This document shows positions 54,614 to 63,322 of a stretch of 64,000 bases of DNA, in pieces. Source of the stretch: an uncultured SAR86 cluster bacterium (GTDB lineage: Bacteria > Pseudomonadota > Gammaproteobacteria > Magnimaribacterales > D2472); NCBI GenBank assembly GCA_902558395.1, contig CACEDS010000005.1:1-64000 (forward strand), read 5' to 3'. A model generated the notes under the pieces. That model made no database searches. It saw nothing but the letters and a program-made list of their open reading frames with translations, and was not told where the DNA came from. A program made the translations under genes and the position numbers. Position 1 is the first letter of the stretch, and the number at the start of each line of letters is the position of its first letter.

Positions 54614-55505
54614 AAAGTATTACATCGTTGCTGTATTATTTTTTTCATTAAACATATTTTCTGATACTAAATTAATTATTTTAGGTTCTGGTACACCTAA
54701 CCCAGATCCTGAAAGATATGGTTCATCTTATGCAGTTGTAGTTAATGAGAGTGCTTATTTAGTTGATTTTGGTCCTGGAGTTATGAGAAGGGCATCTGCA
54801 ATGTCACCATCATATGGCGGGCAATTTGAGCAAATGGAAATAGCTAATATTGAGCATGCATTTTTAACACATATACATTCCGATCATTCTGGAGGTCTAG
54901 CTGATTTAGTTTTGTCTCCATGGGTCATGGGTAGAGACACAGAACTTAAGTTATTTGGTCCAAAGGGTTTGAAAGATATGGTCACAAAAATAACAGAAGC
55001 TTATCAACTGGATATCGACTATAGATTATATGGAACTCAGCCAGCAAACAAGAAAGGTTTCGTATCAATAGTTAAAGAAGTAGAAGAAGGGGTTATTTTT
55101 AAAGACGCAAACGTAACTGTTACTGCTTTTTATAACAACCACGGTGATTTGAAAGAGAGTTTTGGCTACCTTTTTGAAACAGAGGATAAAAAAATAGTTT
55201 TCTCTGGTGATACGGCAATTAGTGATAATCTAAAAAAATACTCTAAAGGTGTGGATATTCTTGTACACGAGGTTTACTCAAGTGAAGGATATAAATCAAA
55301 AACCGCTGATTGGAAGATATATCACAAAGCACATCACACCTCGTCTATAGATTTAGGAGTTCTTGCAAAAGAGCTTAATCCAAAAACTCTAGTTCCATCT
55401 CATATTTTATTTTGGGGAGCATCAGAGGATTCTGTTATAAAGGACATAAAATTAAACTTTACTGGAAAAGTAATATTAGCTGAAGACCTATTGGTTATTG
55501 AATAA
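54606..55505 (+). CDS. secreted metallo-beta-lactamase-fold hydrolase
   Basis: About 299 residues if read from CTG at 54606 (or from ATT at 54603). The first standard ATG at 54783 would remove an obvious signal peptide (SKKYYIVAVLFFSLNIFS) and the first beta strand (LIILGSGTPNPDPERYG), which are encoded in frame just upstream with no stop until 54558. Metal ligands: THIHSDHSGG (His89, His91, Asp93, His94), later FSGDTA and the VPSHI histidine. It resembles the tRNase Z-like/arylsulfatase AtsA class, probably periplasmic. It overlaps panD by 8 bp, so translational coupling may replace a normal start. Function open. Confidence 0.75.
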   Translation: MSKKYYIVAVLFFSLNIFSDTKLIILGSGTPNPDPERYGSSYAVVVNESAYLVDFGPGVMRRASAMSPSYGGQFEQMEIANIEHAFLTHIHSDHSGGLADLVLSPWVMGRDTELKLFGPKGLKDMVTKITEAYQLDIDYRLYGTQPANKKGFVSIVKEVEEGVIFKDANVTVTAFYNNHGDLKESFGYLFETEDKKIVFSGDTAISDNLKKYSKGVDILVHEVYSSEGYKSKTADWKIYHKAHHTSSIDLGVLAKELNPKTLVPSHILFWGASEDSVIKDIKLNFTGKVILAEDLLVIE

Positions 55506-55596
55506 CACTGGTTATCTTAATATGGCAGTGTGAAATAAACATTGACCATTGTGTATGTTGTCTGTACCCTTCGGCCAAAGCATTACAAAGGACTAA

Positions 55597-56820
55597 ATGA
55601 AATTTAATGATCTGAAGCTATCAGACCCAATTTTAAGATCATTAAAAGATCAAAATTACAAAAAACCAACACCTATTCAAGCTGAAGTTATTCCAGCAGT
55701 TTTAAATAATAGTGACATTATGGCTGCTGCACAAACTGGAACTGGTAAAACTGCAGCATTTGTTTTACCAATACTCTCAAAATTATCCAATCCAAAATAC
55801 AAATATAAAGGTCATCAGTTAAGAGCCTTAATAGTAACGCCTACTAGAGAGCTAGCAGCTCAAGTAAGAGAGAGTGTTAATACATACAGCAAATATTTAA
55901 GTATACGCTCAACTGCAGTTTATGGAGGTGCGAGAATACACAACCAAAGATTAAAGCTAAGAAAAGGTATAGATGTCTTAGTAGCTACTCCAGGAAGATT
56001 GTTAGATTTACATAATCAAAAATCGGTGAATTTAAAGAATATTGAGATATTAGTGCTAGATGAAGCTGATCAAATGTTAGATATGGGATTTATTCATGAT
56101 ATTAAAAAGATAGCCAATCTATTACCAGATAGACGACAAAATCTAATGTTCACTGCAACATTTTCAGATTCATTTAGATCATTAGCTACGAACATGGCTG
56201 AGAAGGCTATTGAGATTTCTGTCACTAACGATAATGAAACGGGTGAGAATATTAATCACTACATTCACCCTGTTGATAAGTCTAGAAAAGCAGAATTATT
56301 AATCGAACTCATCAAGACTAAAAAATGGGATCAAGCTTTAGTCTTTACTAGAACTAAGCACGGCTCTGACAGACTTCAAAAACAACTAGACAAGGTTAAT
56401 ATTAATTCAAAAGCCATTCATGGAAATAAGACGCAAAATAATAGAATGAAAGCTCTTGAAGCTTTTAAAAATAATAAAATTCAAATTCTGGTAGCAACAG
56501 ATGTTGCAGCAAGAGGTATAGATATAAAAAGAATGTCACAAGTCATAAACTTTGATGTCCCAACTGTTGCCAAAGATTATGTTCATAGGATTGGAAGAAC
56601 AGGCAGAGGAGGTGATATGGGTGAGGCAATTACGCTTGTTAGTGCAGATGAATTCCGTCTTTTAAGGGATATTGAAAAACTTATAAATAATAAATTAGAA
56701 AGGGTAGAGATTGAAGGTTTTGAACCAGAGCACGTGGTTCCAATAAAAGATAAACCAAATAAGAAAAGATTCCATAATAAAAAAGGATTTAAAAAAAGAA
56801 ATAAATCTCGAAAGGGTTAA
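55597..56820 (+). CDS. RhlE-like DEAD-box RNA helicase
   Basis: 407 residues. Motifs in order: Q motif near 17, AAQTGTGKTAAF (I), PTRELAAQ (Ia), VLDEADQMLDMGF (II), TATF (III), RGIDIKRMSQVINFD (V) and HRIGRTGRGG (VI). The C-terminal tail from about 375 is lysine-rich (NKKRFHNKKGFKKR), as in RNA-binding tails of RhlE. A good ribosome site (AAGGA) precedes the ATG. Probable role in ribosome assembly or cold adaptation. Confidence 0.93.
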   Translation: MKFNDLKLSDPILRSLKDQNYKKPTPIQAEVIPAVLNNSDIMAAAQTGTGKTAAFVLPILSKLSNPKYKYKGHQLRALIVTPTRELAAQVRESVNTYSKYLSIRSTAVYGGARIHNQRLKLRKGIDVLVATPGRLLDLHNQKSVNLKNIEILVLDEADQMLDMGFIHDIKKIANLLPDRRQNLMFTATFSDSFRSLATNMAEKAIEISVTNDNETGENINHYIHPVDKSRKAELLIELIKTKKWDQALVFTRTKHGSDRLQKQLDKVNINSKAIHGNKTQNNRMKALEAFKNNKIQILVATDVAARGIDIKRMSQVINFDVPTVAKDYVHRIGRTGRGGDMGEAITLVSADEFRLLRDIEKLINNKLERVEIEGFEPEHVVPIKDKPNKKRFHNKKGFKKRNKSRKG

Positions 56821-56824
56821 ATAA

Positions 56825-56901
56825 TGGCGCGCCCGGAGAGATTCGAACTCCCGACCCCTTGGTTCGTAGCCAAGTACTCTATCCAGCTGAGCTACGGGCG
56901 C
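56825..56901 (-). tRNA. tRNA-Arg (ACG)
   Basis: 77-nt tRNA with encoded CCA on the minus strand. Acceptor gcgcccg pairs perfectly with cgggcgc; the anticodon stem cttgg/ccaag encloses ctacgaa, giving anticodon ACG (inosine at 34, reads CGU/CGC/CGA). Confidence 0.97.
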
Positions 56902-56906
56902 TTTTA

Positions 56907-57077
56907 TTAAAGTTTGCGGGCCTCATCAGGAAGCATAACAGGAATACCGTCTTTTACAGGATAGGCTAATCCAGATTCTTCAGAAATTAGTTCATTGGCC
57001 TCTTTATCATATTTAAGAGGTTTTTTTGAAACCGGACAAACAAGTATATCCAGTAATTTTTGATCTAATATGGTCAT
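56907..57077 (-). CDS. Trm112-like small protein (UPF0434/YcaR family)
   Basis: 56 residues, found by translating the minus strand between the tRNA and cofE. It reads [20 protein letters not shown] and continues with [10 protein letters not shown], then [20 protein letters not shown]. These are the hallmarks of the Trm112p-like/YcaR family. In bacteria the gene usually sits in LPS (lpxK-kdsB) operons. The first of the zinc-cysteine positions is present (Cys14), but the rest are not, as is common in this family. It ends 6 nt before the tRNA-Arg. Confidence 0.88.
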   Translation of the reverse strand: MTILDQKLLDILVCPVSKKPLKYDKEANELISEESGLAYPVKDGIPVMLPDEARKL

Positions 57078-57158
57078 AATTCTGAAGTATACATTAGGAT
57101 TTATTTAGAATATATATATGCTATTGTAATCGCTTAAAAATATGCTTTTTAAATAATT

Positions 57159-57923
57159 ATGAACCATTTATCAATACAAGCCTTAGATGAGTTTCCTATA
57201 ATCAATCCTGGCGATAATTTGTGTTCAATTATCATAGATTCCATTAAAGGCAATGAAATTCTTATTGATGATGGTGATGTTATATTGCTAGCTCAAAAAA
57301 TTATTTCAAAATCAGAAAATAGATTTAAAAATTTATTAGAAATCAATCCTTCAGAGAAAGCTATAAAATTAGGAAAGAGCCTAGGTAGAGATCCATCATT
57401 TATGCAACTTATCTTGGATGAATCTAATGAGATATTAAGTACTGAAAAAAATGTAATCATTGTTGAGCACAAACTTGGGTACATAAACATTAATGCAGGC
57501 ATTGATAAATCTAATATTTCAAAAAATAAAGATCTTGTTCTATTACTGCCAGAGAATCCAAAAAAAAGTGCAAATGACATTCAAACTCAAATCAGTTCAG
57601 AGTTAGATAAAGATATTAGTTTAATAATCACTGATTCGATGACTAGGCCATATAGGTCTGGAGTAACGAATTTTGCAATTGCCAGTTCTAATATTCAGAG
57701 TCTTATAGATTTAAAAGGTGAAGAAGATATTTTTGGAAATACATTGCATGCTACAGAAATTGCCATTGCTGATGAATTAGCTGCTGCTGCCGGACTATTA
57801 ATGGGTCAAGGCAATGATATGAAGCCTGTGGTGATAATTAAAGGTTTTGATAGATCAAATTATTCTGTTAATAATGCCTATGATTTAATAGTCAATAAAG
57901 ACGAAGACTTGTATCGTTTCTAG
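57159..57923 (+). CDS. CofE-like F420-0:gamma-glutamyl ligase
   Basis: 254 residues of the CofE family, which adds glutamate to coenzyme F420-0 using GTP. Seen: DVILLAQKIISKSENRF near 39-55 (the AxKivSkaEgR motif), LIITDSMTRPYRSGVTNFAI near 151-170, the EDIFGNTLHATEIAIADELAAAAGLLMG block near 188-215 and PVVIIKGF. No cofC, cofD, cofH or F420-dependent enzymes are in the window, so use of F420 is unproven. A role in glutamylating another substrate is possible. Divergent from the Trm112-like gene. Confidence 0.82.
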   Translation: MNHLSIQALDEFPIINPGDNLCSIIIDSIKGNEILIDDGDVILLAQKIISKSENRFKNLLEINPSEKAIKLGKSLGRDPSFMQLILDESNEILSTEKNVIIVEHKLGYININAGIDKSNISKNKDLVLLLPENPKKSANDIQTQISSELDKDISLIITDSMTRPYRSGVTNFAIASSNIQSLIDLKGEEDIFGNTLHATEIAIADELAAAAGLLMGQGNDMKPVVIIKGFDRSNYSVNNAYDLIVNKDEDLYRF

Positions 57924-57949
57924 TCCACTTAATAATTTATAATTAGAAT

Positions 57950-58714
57950 ATGAAATTCAGCTTAAATTTAAACAAGATTGCTTTATTAAGAAACGCTAGA
58001 GGAGAAAACAATCCTTCTTTAGAGGATTATGCTTATCAAGCAATTAATCTTGGTGTTGATGGTCTTACTTTGCATCCAAGGCCTGACCATAGACATGCAA
58101 CAAGCGAAGATGTGATTTCATTAAATAAAATATGTAAAGAAAGAGATGTAGAGTTTAATATTGAAGGTAATCCATTTTCTGAGCCTGCAGATTCTTTTCA
58201 GGGCTATGTAAATTTAGTTAATGTTTGTCGGCCAGATCAGGCAACTCTTGTTCCAGATCTACCAAATCAAATAACTTCAGATCATGGCTGGGAGAGTGGT
58301 GATCATGATGATGATTTAATTAATGTAATAAGCAATTTGAATGATCTTTGTAAAAATACATCGATCAGTTTGTTTGTAGATAATTTAAAAAATAATAATA
58401 CAAATTTAGATGCTATAGATTATGCGCTTAGGGTTGGTGCCAATACTATTGAAATACATACTGGTGAATTTTCAAAGTTAATCGATTTAAATGATTTAAC
58501 TATTAATACTAAATTAGAAGAATTAATCTATACCGCAAAAGATAAAAATTTAATGGTTAATGCAGGACATGATTTGAATTTAATTAATTTACCTCATTTA
58601 GTAAAAATAGGTGGTGTAAATGAGGTATCTATCGGTCATGCAATTGTAGTTGATGCCTTGAATTATGGCTTTGAAGACACTATAAAGAGGTATATAGAGG
58701 TTATTAAGGGATAA
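57950..58714 (+). CDS. pdxJ: pyridoxine 5'-phosphate synthase
   Basis: Last ring-closing step of vitamin B6 synthesis (DXP-independent of PLP salvage). 254 residues, a little over the usual 240. LNLNKIALLRNARGENNP near 5-22, GVDGLTLHPRPDHRHATSEDV near 34-54 (the substrate His/Arg cluster), FNIEGNPF near 66, QATLVPDLP near 88 and VSIGHAIVVDAL near 227. These match PdxJ, although the sequence is divergent from enterobacterial forms. Operon with the glutaredoxin gene 2 nt downstream. Confidence 0.9.
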   Translation: MKFSLNLNKIALLRNARGENNPSLEDYAYQAINLGVDGLTLHPRPDHRHATSEDVISLNKICKERDVEFNIEGNPFSEPADSFQGYVNLVNVCRPDQATLVPDLPNQITSDHGWESGDHDDDLINVISNLNDLCKNTSISLFVDNLKNNNTNLDAIDYALRVGANTIEIHTGEFSKLIDLNDLTINTKLEELIYTAKDKNLMVNAGHDLNLINLPHLVKIGGVNEVSIGHAIVVDALNYGFEDTIKRYIEVIKG

Positions 58715-58716
58715 AC

Positions 58717-59031
58717 ATGACAATAGAAGAAAAATTAAAACAGCAAATTAAAGATAATGATATTTTAATTTATATGAAGGGAACCCCTTATGAGCCTCAA
58801 TGTGGTTTTTCTGCTCGTACAGTTCAAGCTTTAATAGAGTGTGATGCACAGTTTTCATACGTTGATGTAATTGAAAACAATGATGTTAGAACTGCATTAC
58901 CTTCTGTTTCAGATTGGCCAACTTTTCCTCAGGTATTTATAAAAGGTGAATTAATCGGTGGCGCTGACATAGTAGCCCAAATGCACGCCTCTGGTGACTT
59001 GCTAAAAGCTATTCAAGAAGCAACCAGTTAG
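58717..59031 (+). CDS. grxD: monothiol glutaredoxin (Grx4 type)
   Basis: 104-residue CGFS-type glutaredoxin. The active site is Cys29-Gly-Phe-Ser in YEPQCGFSART; WPTFPQVFIKGELIGGAD near 68-85 binds glutathione. Such proteins carry Fe-S clusters and partner with BolA, which also occurs in this window (25567-25878). It overlaps rnt by 4 bp at the 3' ends. Confidence 0.96.
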   Translation: MTIEEKLKQQIKDNDILIYMKGTPYEPQCGFSARTVQALIECDAQFSYVDVIENNDVRTALPSVSDWPTFPQVFIKGELIGGADIVAQMHASGDLLKAIQEATS

Positions 59032-59609
59032 CTGTATTTATTTATTATTTTACAAAATACTTTAGCAGTAACATCTGAATCGTATGCTGCTGAATGAGCT
59101 TCCTTTGAATCATAATCAATATCTAATAACTCACATATTCTAGCTAATACAGTTTGGTTGGTAGCAAGAGCACCAAGCGTTACGGTATCTAGAACTGAAA
59201 ATGGATGAAAGGGTGATCTCTTGATACCGTTTCGTTCAATTGCAGCATTTAAAAACGAACTGTCGAAGTGAGCATTATGACCAACTAAAATTGCTCTTGA
59301 GCATTCATATTTATTTTTTGTTTGATTAATTATTTTAAATAGTTCTTTTAGGGCAACTTCTTCTTCTACTGCATTTCTTAATGGGTGATCTAATTTAATT
59401 TTAGTAAATTCAAGAGATTCATCTTCAACTATTAGTCCTTGATAGGGTTGTATATGATATCTATGAGTCTCGCCCACAACCAATTGTTTATCTTCTTCTT
59501 CAATAAGAGTAATAGCAATTTCAAGGATGGCATTATTGAGAGGATCAAATCCACCAGTTTCAAGATCAACAACAACTGGTAAATATTTTCTAAATCTATC
59601 TTTAAGCAT
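59028..59609 (-). CDS. rnt: ribonuclease T
   Basis: 3'-5' exoribonuclease (DEDDh) that trims tRNA and other stable RNAs. 193 residues: Asp15 and Glu17 in VVDLETGGFD, HNAHFDSSFLNAA near 110, and HSAAYDSDVTAKVF near 171 with the final His/Asp. ATG directly abuts the stop of the upstream RnfB-like gene (1-bp overlap), so the two are coupled. Typical length. Confidence 0.94.
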   Translation of the reverse strand: MLKDRFRKYLPVVVDLETGGFDPLNNAILEIAITLIEEEDKQLVVGETHRYHIQPYQGLIVEDESLEFTKIKLDHPLRNAVEEEVALKELFKIINQTKNKYECSRAILVGHNAHFDSSFLNAAIERNGIKRSPFHPFSVLDTVTLGALATNQTVLARICELLDIDYDSKEAHSAAYDSDVTAKVFCKIINKYS

Positions 59610-60283
59610 CAGTCAGATTTGTTTTTAATAAGATCATTTACAGCATCATCTGTTAATTCATGAATACTCTTTAAATCTTTTTGTGCTATGTGAATTTGCA
59701 TATTTTTGAGATTCTTGGATTTATCTATATTTCTATTGGTGATTTGCGTATTTATTGTTTTACTAATATTAAGATTTTCATCTGAAAAATTTTTTAACTT
59801 AGATCTTTTTTTATCCCTACCAAGAGATTCTTTAAGATCAAAAAAGTATTGAGAAGCATCCCTTGCTTTTTTGATTGATTTGGTCGAAGTAGAGACTATT
59901 TCTATACAATCTACTGGACAAGGCTCAATGCAAAGCTCACATCCTGTACAAATATCATCAATGACAGAGTGCATCATGTTTGCAGAACCTACAATTGCAT
60001 CAACAGGGCACGCATCAATACATTTCTTACAACCAATACATTCTTCCTCAATAATAGAAACTTTTTGCTCTTTAATTGTTGGACCGTATTCAATATCAAC
60101 TTTCTTAATATTCTTTTTTAAAATAGTGTTGAGGTTTTTAAGTGTTTTTTCACCACCTGGCACACATCTGTCATGAGGATCACCATCTACAATGGCTTGA
60201 GCATATTGTTTACAACCCGGTGTATCACATCTACCGCATTGTATTTGAGGTAACTCTTTGTGTATTAAGTTAATTAATTCCAA
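59609..60283 (-). CDS. RnfB-like iron-sulfur protein (stand-alone)
   Basis: 224 residues. An N-terminal 4-Cys Fe-S domain (Cys16, 19, 24, 40, CGRCDTPGC) is followed by two 4Fe-4S ferredoxin motifs (Cys82, 85, 88, 92 and Cys112, 115, 118, 122, CIGCKKCIDACP and CTGCELCIEPCP). The membrane helix of true RnfB is missing, and no rnfA/C/D/G/E genes lie around it. The C-terminal 90 residues are charged and unlike RnfB. A soluble electron carrier is likely, perhaps reduced by the FNR-like enzyme encoded immediately upstream. Confidence 0.85.
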   Translation of the reverse strand: MELINLIHKELPQIQCGRCDTPGCKQYAQAIVDGDPHDRCVPGGEKTLKNLNTILKKNIKKVDIEYGPTIKEQKVSIIEEECIGCKKCIDACPVDAIVGSANMMHSVIDDICTGCELCIEPCPVDCIEIVSTSTKSIKKARDASQYFFDLKESLGRDKKRSKLKNFSDENLNISKTINTQITNRNIDKSKNLKNMQIHIAQKDLKSIHELTDDAVNDLIKNKSD

Positions 60284-60288
60284 TTTAC

Positions 60289-61329
60289 TTACTTTTTGAC
60301 GCCAAGTTTCTCTTGAAGTTTTGAATTTGAAGTTGTGTATCCAAAGGGCACTCGCTCACCAGGGTATAACCTTTTGTATGCCTCTTGAACTGCCAGTGTT
60401 GTCTCATGAAAACCAGATAAGATTAGGTCTAGTTTTCCTGGATAATCGTTAATATCTCCTACTGCAAATATACCTTCCACTGATGTTTGAAAATTTTCAG
60501 TATTTACAGATATTTTTTTACCATTTAGATCTATATTCCATTCAAGGATAGGACCTAACTTTTTATTTAAACCAAATAGAAACAGAAGTTCATCAGCTTC
60601 ATAATGTTCTATTTCATTAGTATCAAAGTTCTTTAATGATACTCCTTTTACTTTATCTGAACCTTCAATACTATCAATCAAATAAGGCGTAAGAAGCTTT
60701 ATCTTCCCAGCAGCAACCAATTCACGCATTTGTTCCTCAGTATGCTGAGCTCCTCTAAAGGCATCTCTTCTGTGAACCAGTGATAAAGATTTTGCTTTCT
60801 CAGCTAACTCAACACACCAGTCAAGAGCTGAATCACCTCCGCCAAATATAAAGATATCCTTATTTTCATAAGTTGATTTTGAGCGCACAGCATAGGTAAC
60901 ACCCTTATTAATAAATTTATCAGGATCTTCTATATTGGGTGGTCTTCTTGGCTCAAAAGATCCGGCACCAGCTGCTATAAAAATATTTTTTGTAGTTAGT
61001 TTAGTTCCCTCATTAGTTTTTACTGACCAGTATTTATCATCTTTATGATCAATCTCAGTTATTTCTTCAACTCTTTCATTAAGTATTAGCTCATAATTAA
61101 ATGGCTTAATTTGTTCTAACAAAGCATCAACATGCTCTTGAGCAGTCTGAAAGGGCACCCCAGGAATGTCATAGATTGGTTTTTCTGGATAAAGCTCAGC
61201 ACATTGGCCACCTGGTTTATCAAGATTATCTATAAGGACACAGTTCAAACCTAGCAGTCCTGCCTCAAAAACTGTAAAAAGCCCAACAGGACCAGCGCCA
61301 ACAACAACAATGTCAATTTCTTTAGCCAT
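60289..61329 (-). CDS. ferredoxin-NADP reductase (thioredoxin-reductase-like, type 2)
   Basis: 346-residue FAD/NADPH flavoprotein. FAD motif GAGPVGLFT at 11-19, GGQCAELYP near 42-50, second Rossmann motif IFGGGDSALDW near 158-168 and FAVGDIND near 288. No CxxC redox disulfide exists in the TrxR position, which together with the length marks the YumC/FNR2 class. It sits 5 nt upstream of the RnfB-like ferredoxin and overlaps metG by 1 bp; the pair may form an NADPH-ferredoxin route. Confidence 0.9.
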   Translation of the reverse strand: MAKEIDIVVVGAGPVGLFTVFEAGLLGLNCVLIDNLDKPGGQCAELYPEKPIYDIPGVPFQTAQEHVDALLEQIKPFNYELILNERVEEITEIDHKDDKYWSVKTNEGTKLTTKNIFIAAGAGSFEPRRPPNIEDPDKFINKGVTYAVRSKSTYENKDIFIFGGGDSALDWCVELAEKAKSLSLVHRRDAFRGAQHTEEQMRELVAAGKIKLLTPYLIDSIEGSDKVKGVSLKNFDTNEIEHYEADELLFLFGLNKKLGPILEWNIDLNGKKISVNTENFQTSVEGIFAVGDINDYPGKLDLILSGFHETTLAVQEAYKRLYPGERVPFGYTTSNSKLQEKLGVKK

Positions 61330-63287
61330 TACTTAACCCTTAAACCAGGAACAGCTCCAGAATCTGGAGAAATTAAATATATACCTTTATCATCACTTGA
61401 GGCTAAAACCATTCCCTCTGATAAACCGAACTTCATTTGTCTAGGTGCTAGATTACTTACTAATACAACCATTTTATCTATTAATTCATCAGGGCTGTAT
61501 GCTGCTTTTATTCCAGCAAATACACATCTTTCACCTAACTCGCCAACATCTAGTTTAAGTTGAAGAAGTTTATCTGCTCCTTCAACAAGTGACGCTTCAA
61601 CAATCTTTGCAACTCGTAAATCAATTTCTGCAAATTGGTCGATATTAATATAGTTATTTTCTTCGGTCATTTCTTTTTCCTCAGGGATAATAATAGGGTC
61701 TAGTCTTTTTAATAGTGGTTTATATTTATTAATGTCTTTCTCAAGTTTTTTTTCAACATCATCAAAGGATTGGTTGGTTTGATTTAGAAATTTGAAAGCT
61801 TCTTGAGTTATTTTTGGAATAATTGGACTCAGATAAATAGTTAAGATATTAAATGCATTAAGAGCTGTTGTGGCAATATATGCAGCCTCATCTTTATCTT
61901 TTTTCCAAGGCGTATTGTCGTTTATATATTTATTGGTAATATCTGCCAAATCCATAATAAGTCTTACAGCTTTAGAGAAATTTCTTCTTTCAAAATGTTC
62001 TATTATCGATTCATGTTGACTTGAAACTTTTTGAATTAAATCAAGATCATATGTTTCTGATAACTTATTATCATTTTTTGCTATAAAGGATGAGCATCTG
62101 CTAGCAATATTTAAATATTTACCAACAAGGTCTGAATTTATTCTTTGAACATAATCTTCAAAATTAAGATCTATATCTTCAACCTTGTCATTCAATTTTG
62201 CAGCAAAATAATATCTTAAGGTTTCAGGATCACAAATTTCTGCAAATTCTTTTGCCATAATTCCTGTACCTTTAGATTTTGACATCTTCTCACCATTGAT
62301 AGTCAAGAATCCATGAACATAAATACCGTTTGGTATTTTAAAATTTGATGCACTTAATAGGGCTGGCCAAAATAAGCCATGAAAGTAAGCAATGTCTTTA
62401 CCTATAAAATGATAAATTTCATAATCAGAGTTCTCTGACCATAAAGTACTCATATCTACTTTATTTTTTGCAGCCCAATTATCAATAGAAGCTATGTATC
62501 CAATTGGGGCATCTAACCATACATAAAAATATTTATTATCTTCACCTGGTATTTCAAAACCAAAATATGGAGCATCACGTGAAATATCCCATTGTTGGAG
62601 ATCATCATTTAACCATTCGTTTAATTTATTGGTTATAGGTTTTTGTAAATCGCCATTTGAAAGGAATTCTTTTAAAGCATCAATTTTTTTTGGTAGATCA
62701 AAAAATAAATGTTCACTTTCTTTATTAATTGGCTTGGTGTTTGAAATTACTGATATAGGGTCTTTTATTTCACTTACATCGTAAGTAGCACCACATACAC
62801 TACAGTTGTCACCATGTTGATCTTCAGCGCCACACTTTGGACATGTGCCTTTAACAAATCTATCAGACAAGAACATTGATTCACTTTCATCAAATAATTG
62901 ATTAATAGTATTTCTTGTAATAAAACCGTTATTTTTTGCCTTTGAATAGATAAGCTCTGAGTATTTCTTATTTTCCTCTGAGTGAGTTGAATGATAATTT
63001 GTAAAGTTAATATCATAAAGTTTGTAAGTTTCCTCATGATCTTTTTGAATATCTTTAATAAGTTTTTCTGGAGAAATACCCATTTCTTTTGCTTTAAGCA
63101 TAACTGGAGTGCCATGAGTATCATCAGCACAAAAGAATAAACACTCGTTACCAGTGTTATTTTGAAATCTTGACCAAATATCTGATTGAACAGCTTCAAG
63201 AATATGCCCAAGGTGTAGCGAGGCATTTGCATAAGGCAAAGCCTGAGTAATTATTATTTTTCTGCCTTTAGCTGTAGTTGAGCTCAT
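61329..63287 (-). CDS. metG: methionyl-tRNA synthetase
   Basis: 652-residue class I synthetase. HLGH at 25-28, a zinc knuckle with Cys149, Cys152, Cys162 and Cys165, KMSKS at 334-338, an anticodon-binding helical domain (about 380-540) and a C-terminal EMAP/Trbp111-type tRNA-binding domain (about 550-652, ending [15 protein letters not shown]). Full-length dimeric form. Divergent from mrp with 35 bp between the start codons. Confidence 0.96.
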   Translation of the reverse strand: MSSTTAKGRKIIITQALPYANASLHLGHILEAVQSDIWSRFQNNTGNECLFFCADDTHGTPVMLKAKEMGISPEKLIKDIQKDHEETYKLYDINFTNYHSTHSEENKKYSELIYSKAKNNGFITRNTINQLFDESESMFLSDRFVKGTCPKCGAEDQHGDNCSVCGATYDVSEIKDPISVISNTKPINKESEHLFFDLPKKIDALKEFLSNGDLQKPITNKLNEWLNDDLQQWDISRDAPYFGFEIPGEDNKYFYVWLDAPIGYIASIDNWAAKNKVDMSTLWSENSDYEIYHFIGKDIAYFHGLFWPALLSASNFKIPNGIYVHGFLTINGEKMSKSKGTGIMAKEFAEICDPETLRYYFAAKLNDKVEDIDLNFEDYVQRINSDLVGKYLNIASRCSSFIAKNDNKLSETYDLDLIQKVSSQHESIIEHFERRNFSKAVRLIMDLADITNKYINDNTPWKKDKDEAAYIATTALNAFNILTIYLSPIIPKITQEAFKFLNQTNQSFDDVEKKLEKDINKYKPLLKRLDPIIIPEEKEMTEENNYINIDQFAEIDLRVAKIVEASLVEGADKLLQLKLDVGELGERCVFAGIKAAYSPDELIDKMVVLVSNLAPRQMKFGLSEGMVLASSDDKGIYLISPDSGAVPGLRVK

Positions 63288-63322
63288 ATATAAGCTGTAT
63301 TATATGTGAAAAAGCATCTCAT

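Noticed and set aside
59609..60283. Full Rnf electron-transport complex
   Set aside because: Only an RnfB-like soluble protein is present; no rnfA, C, D, G or E in the window.
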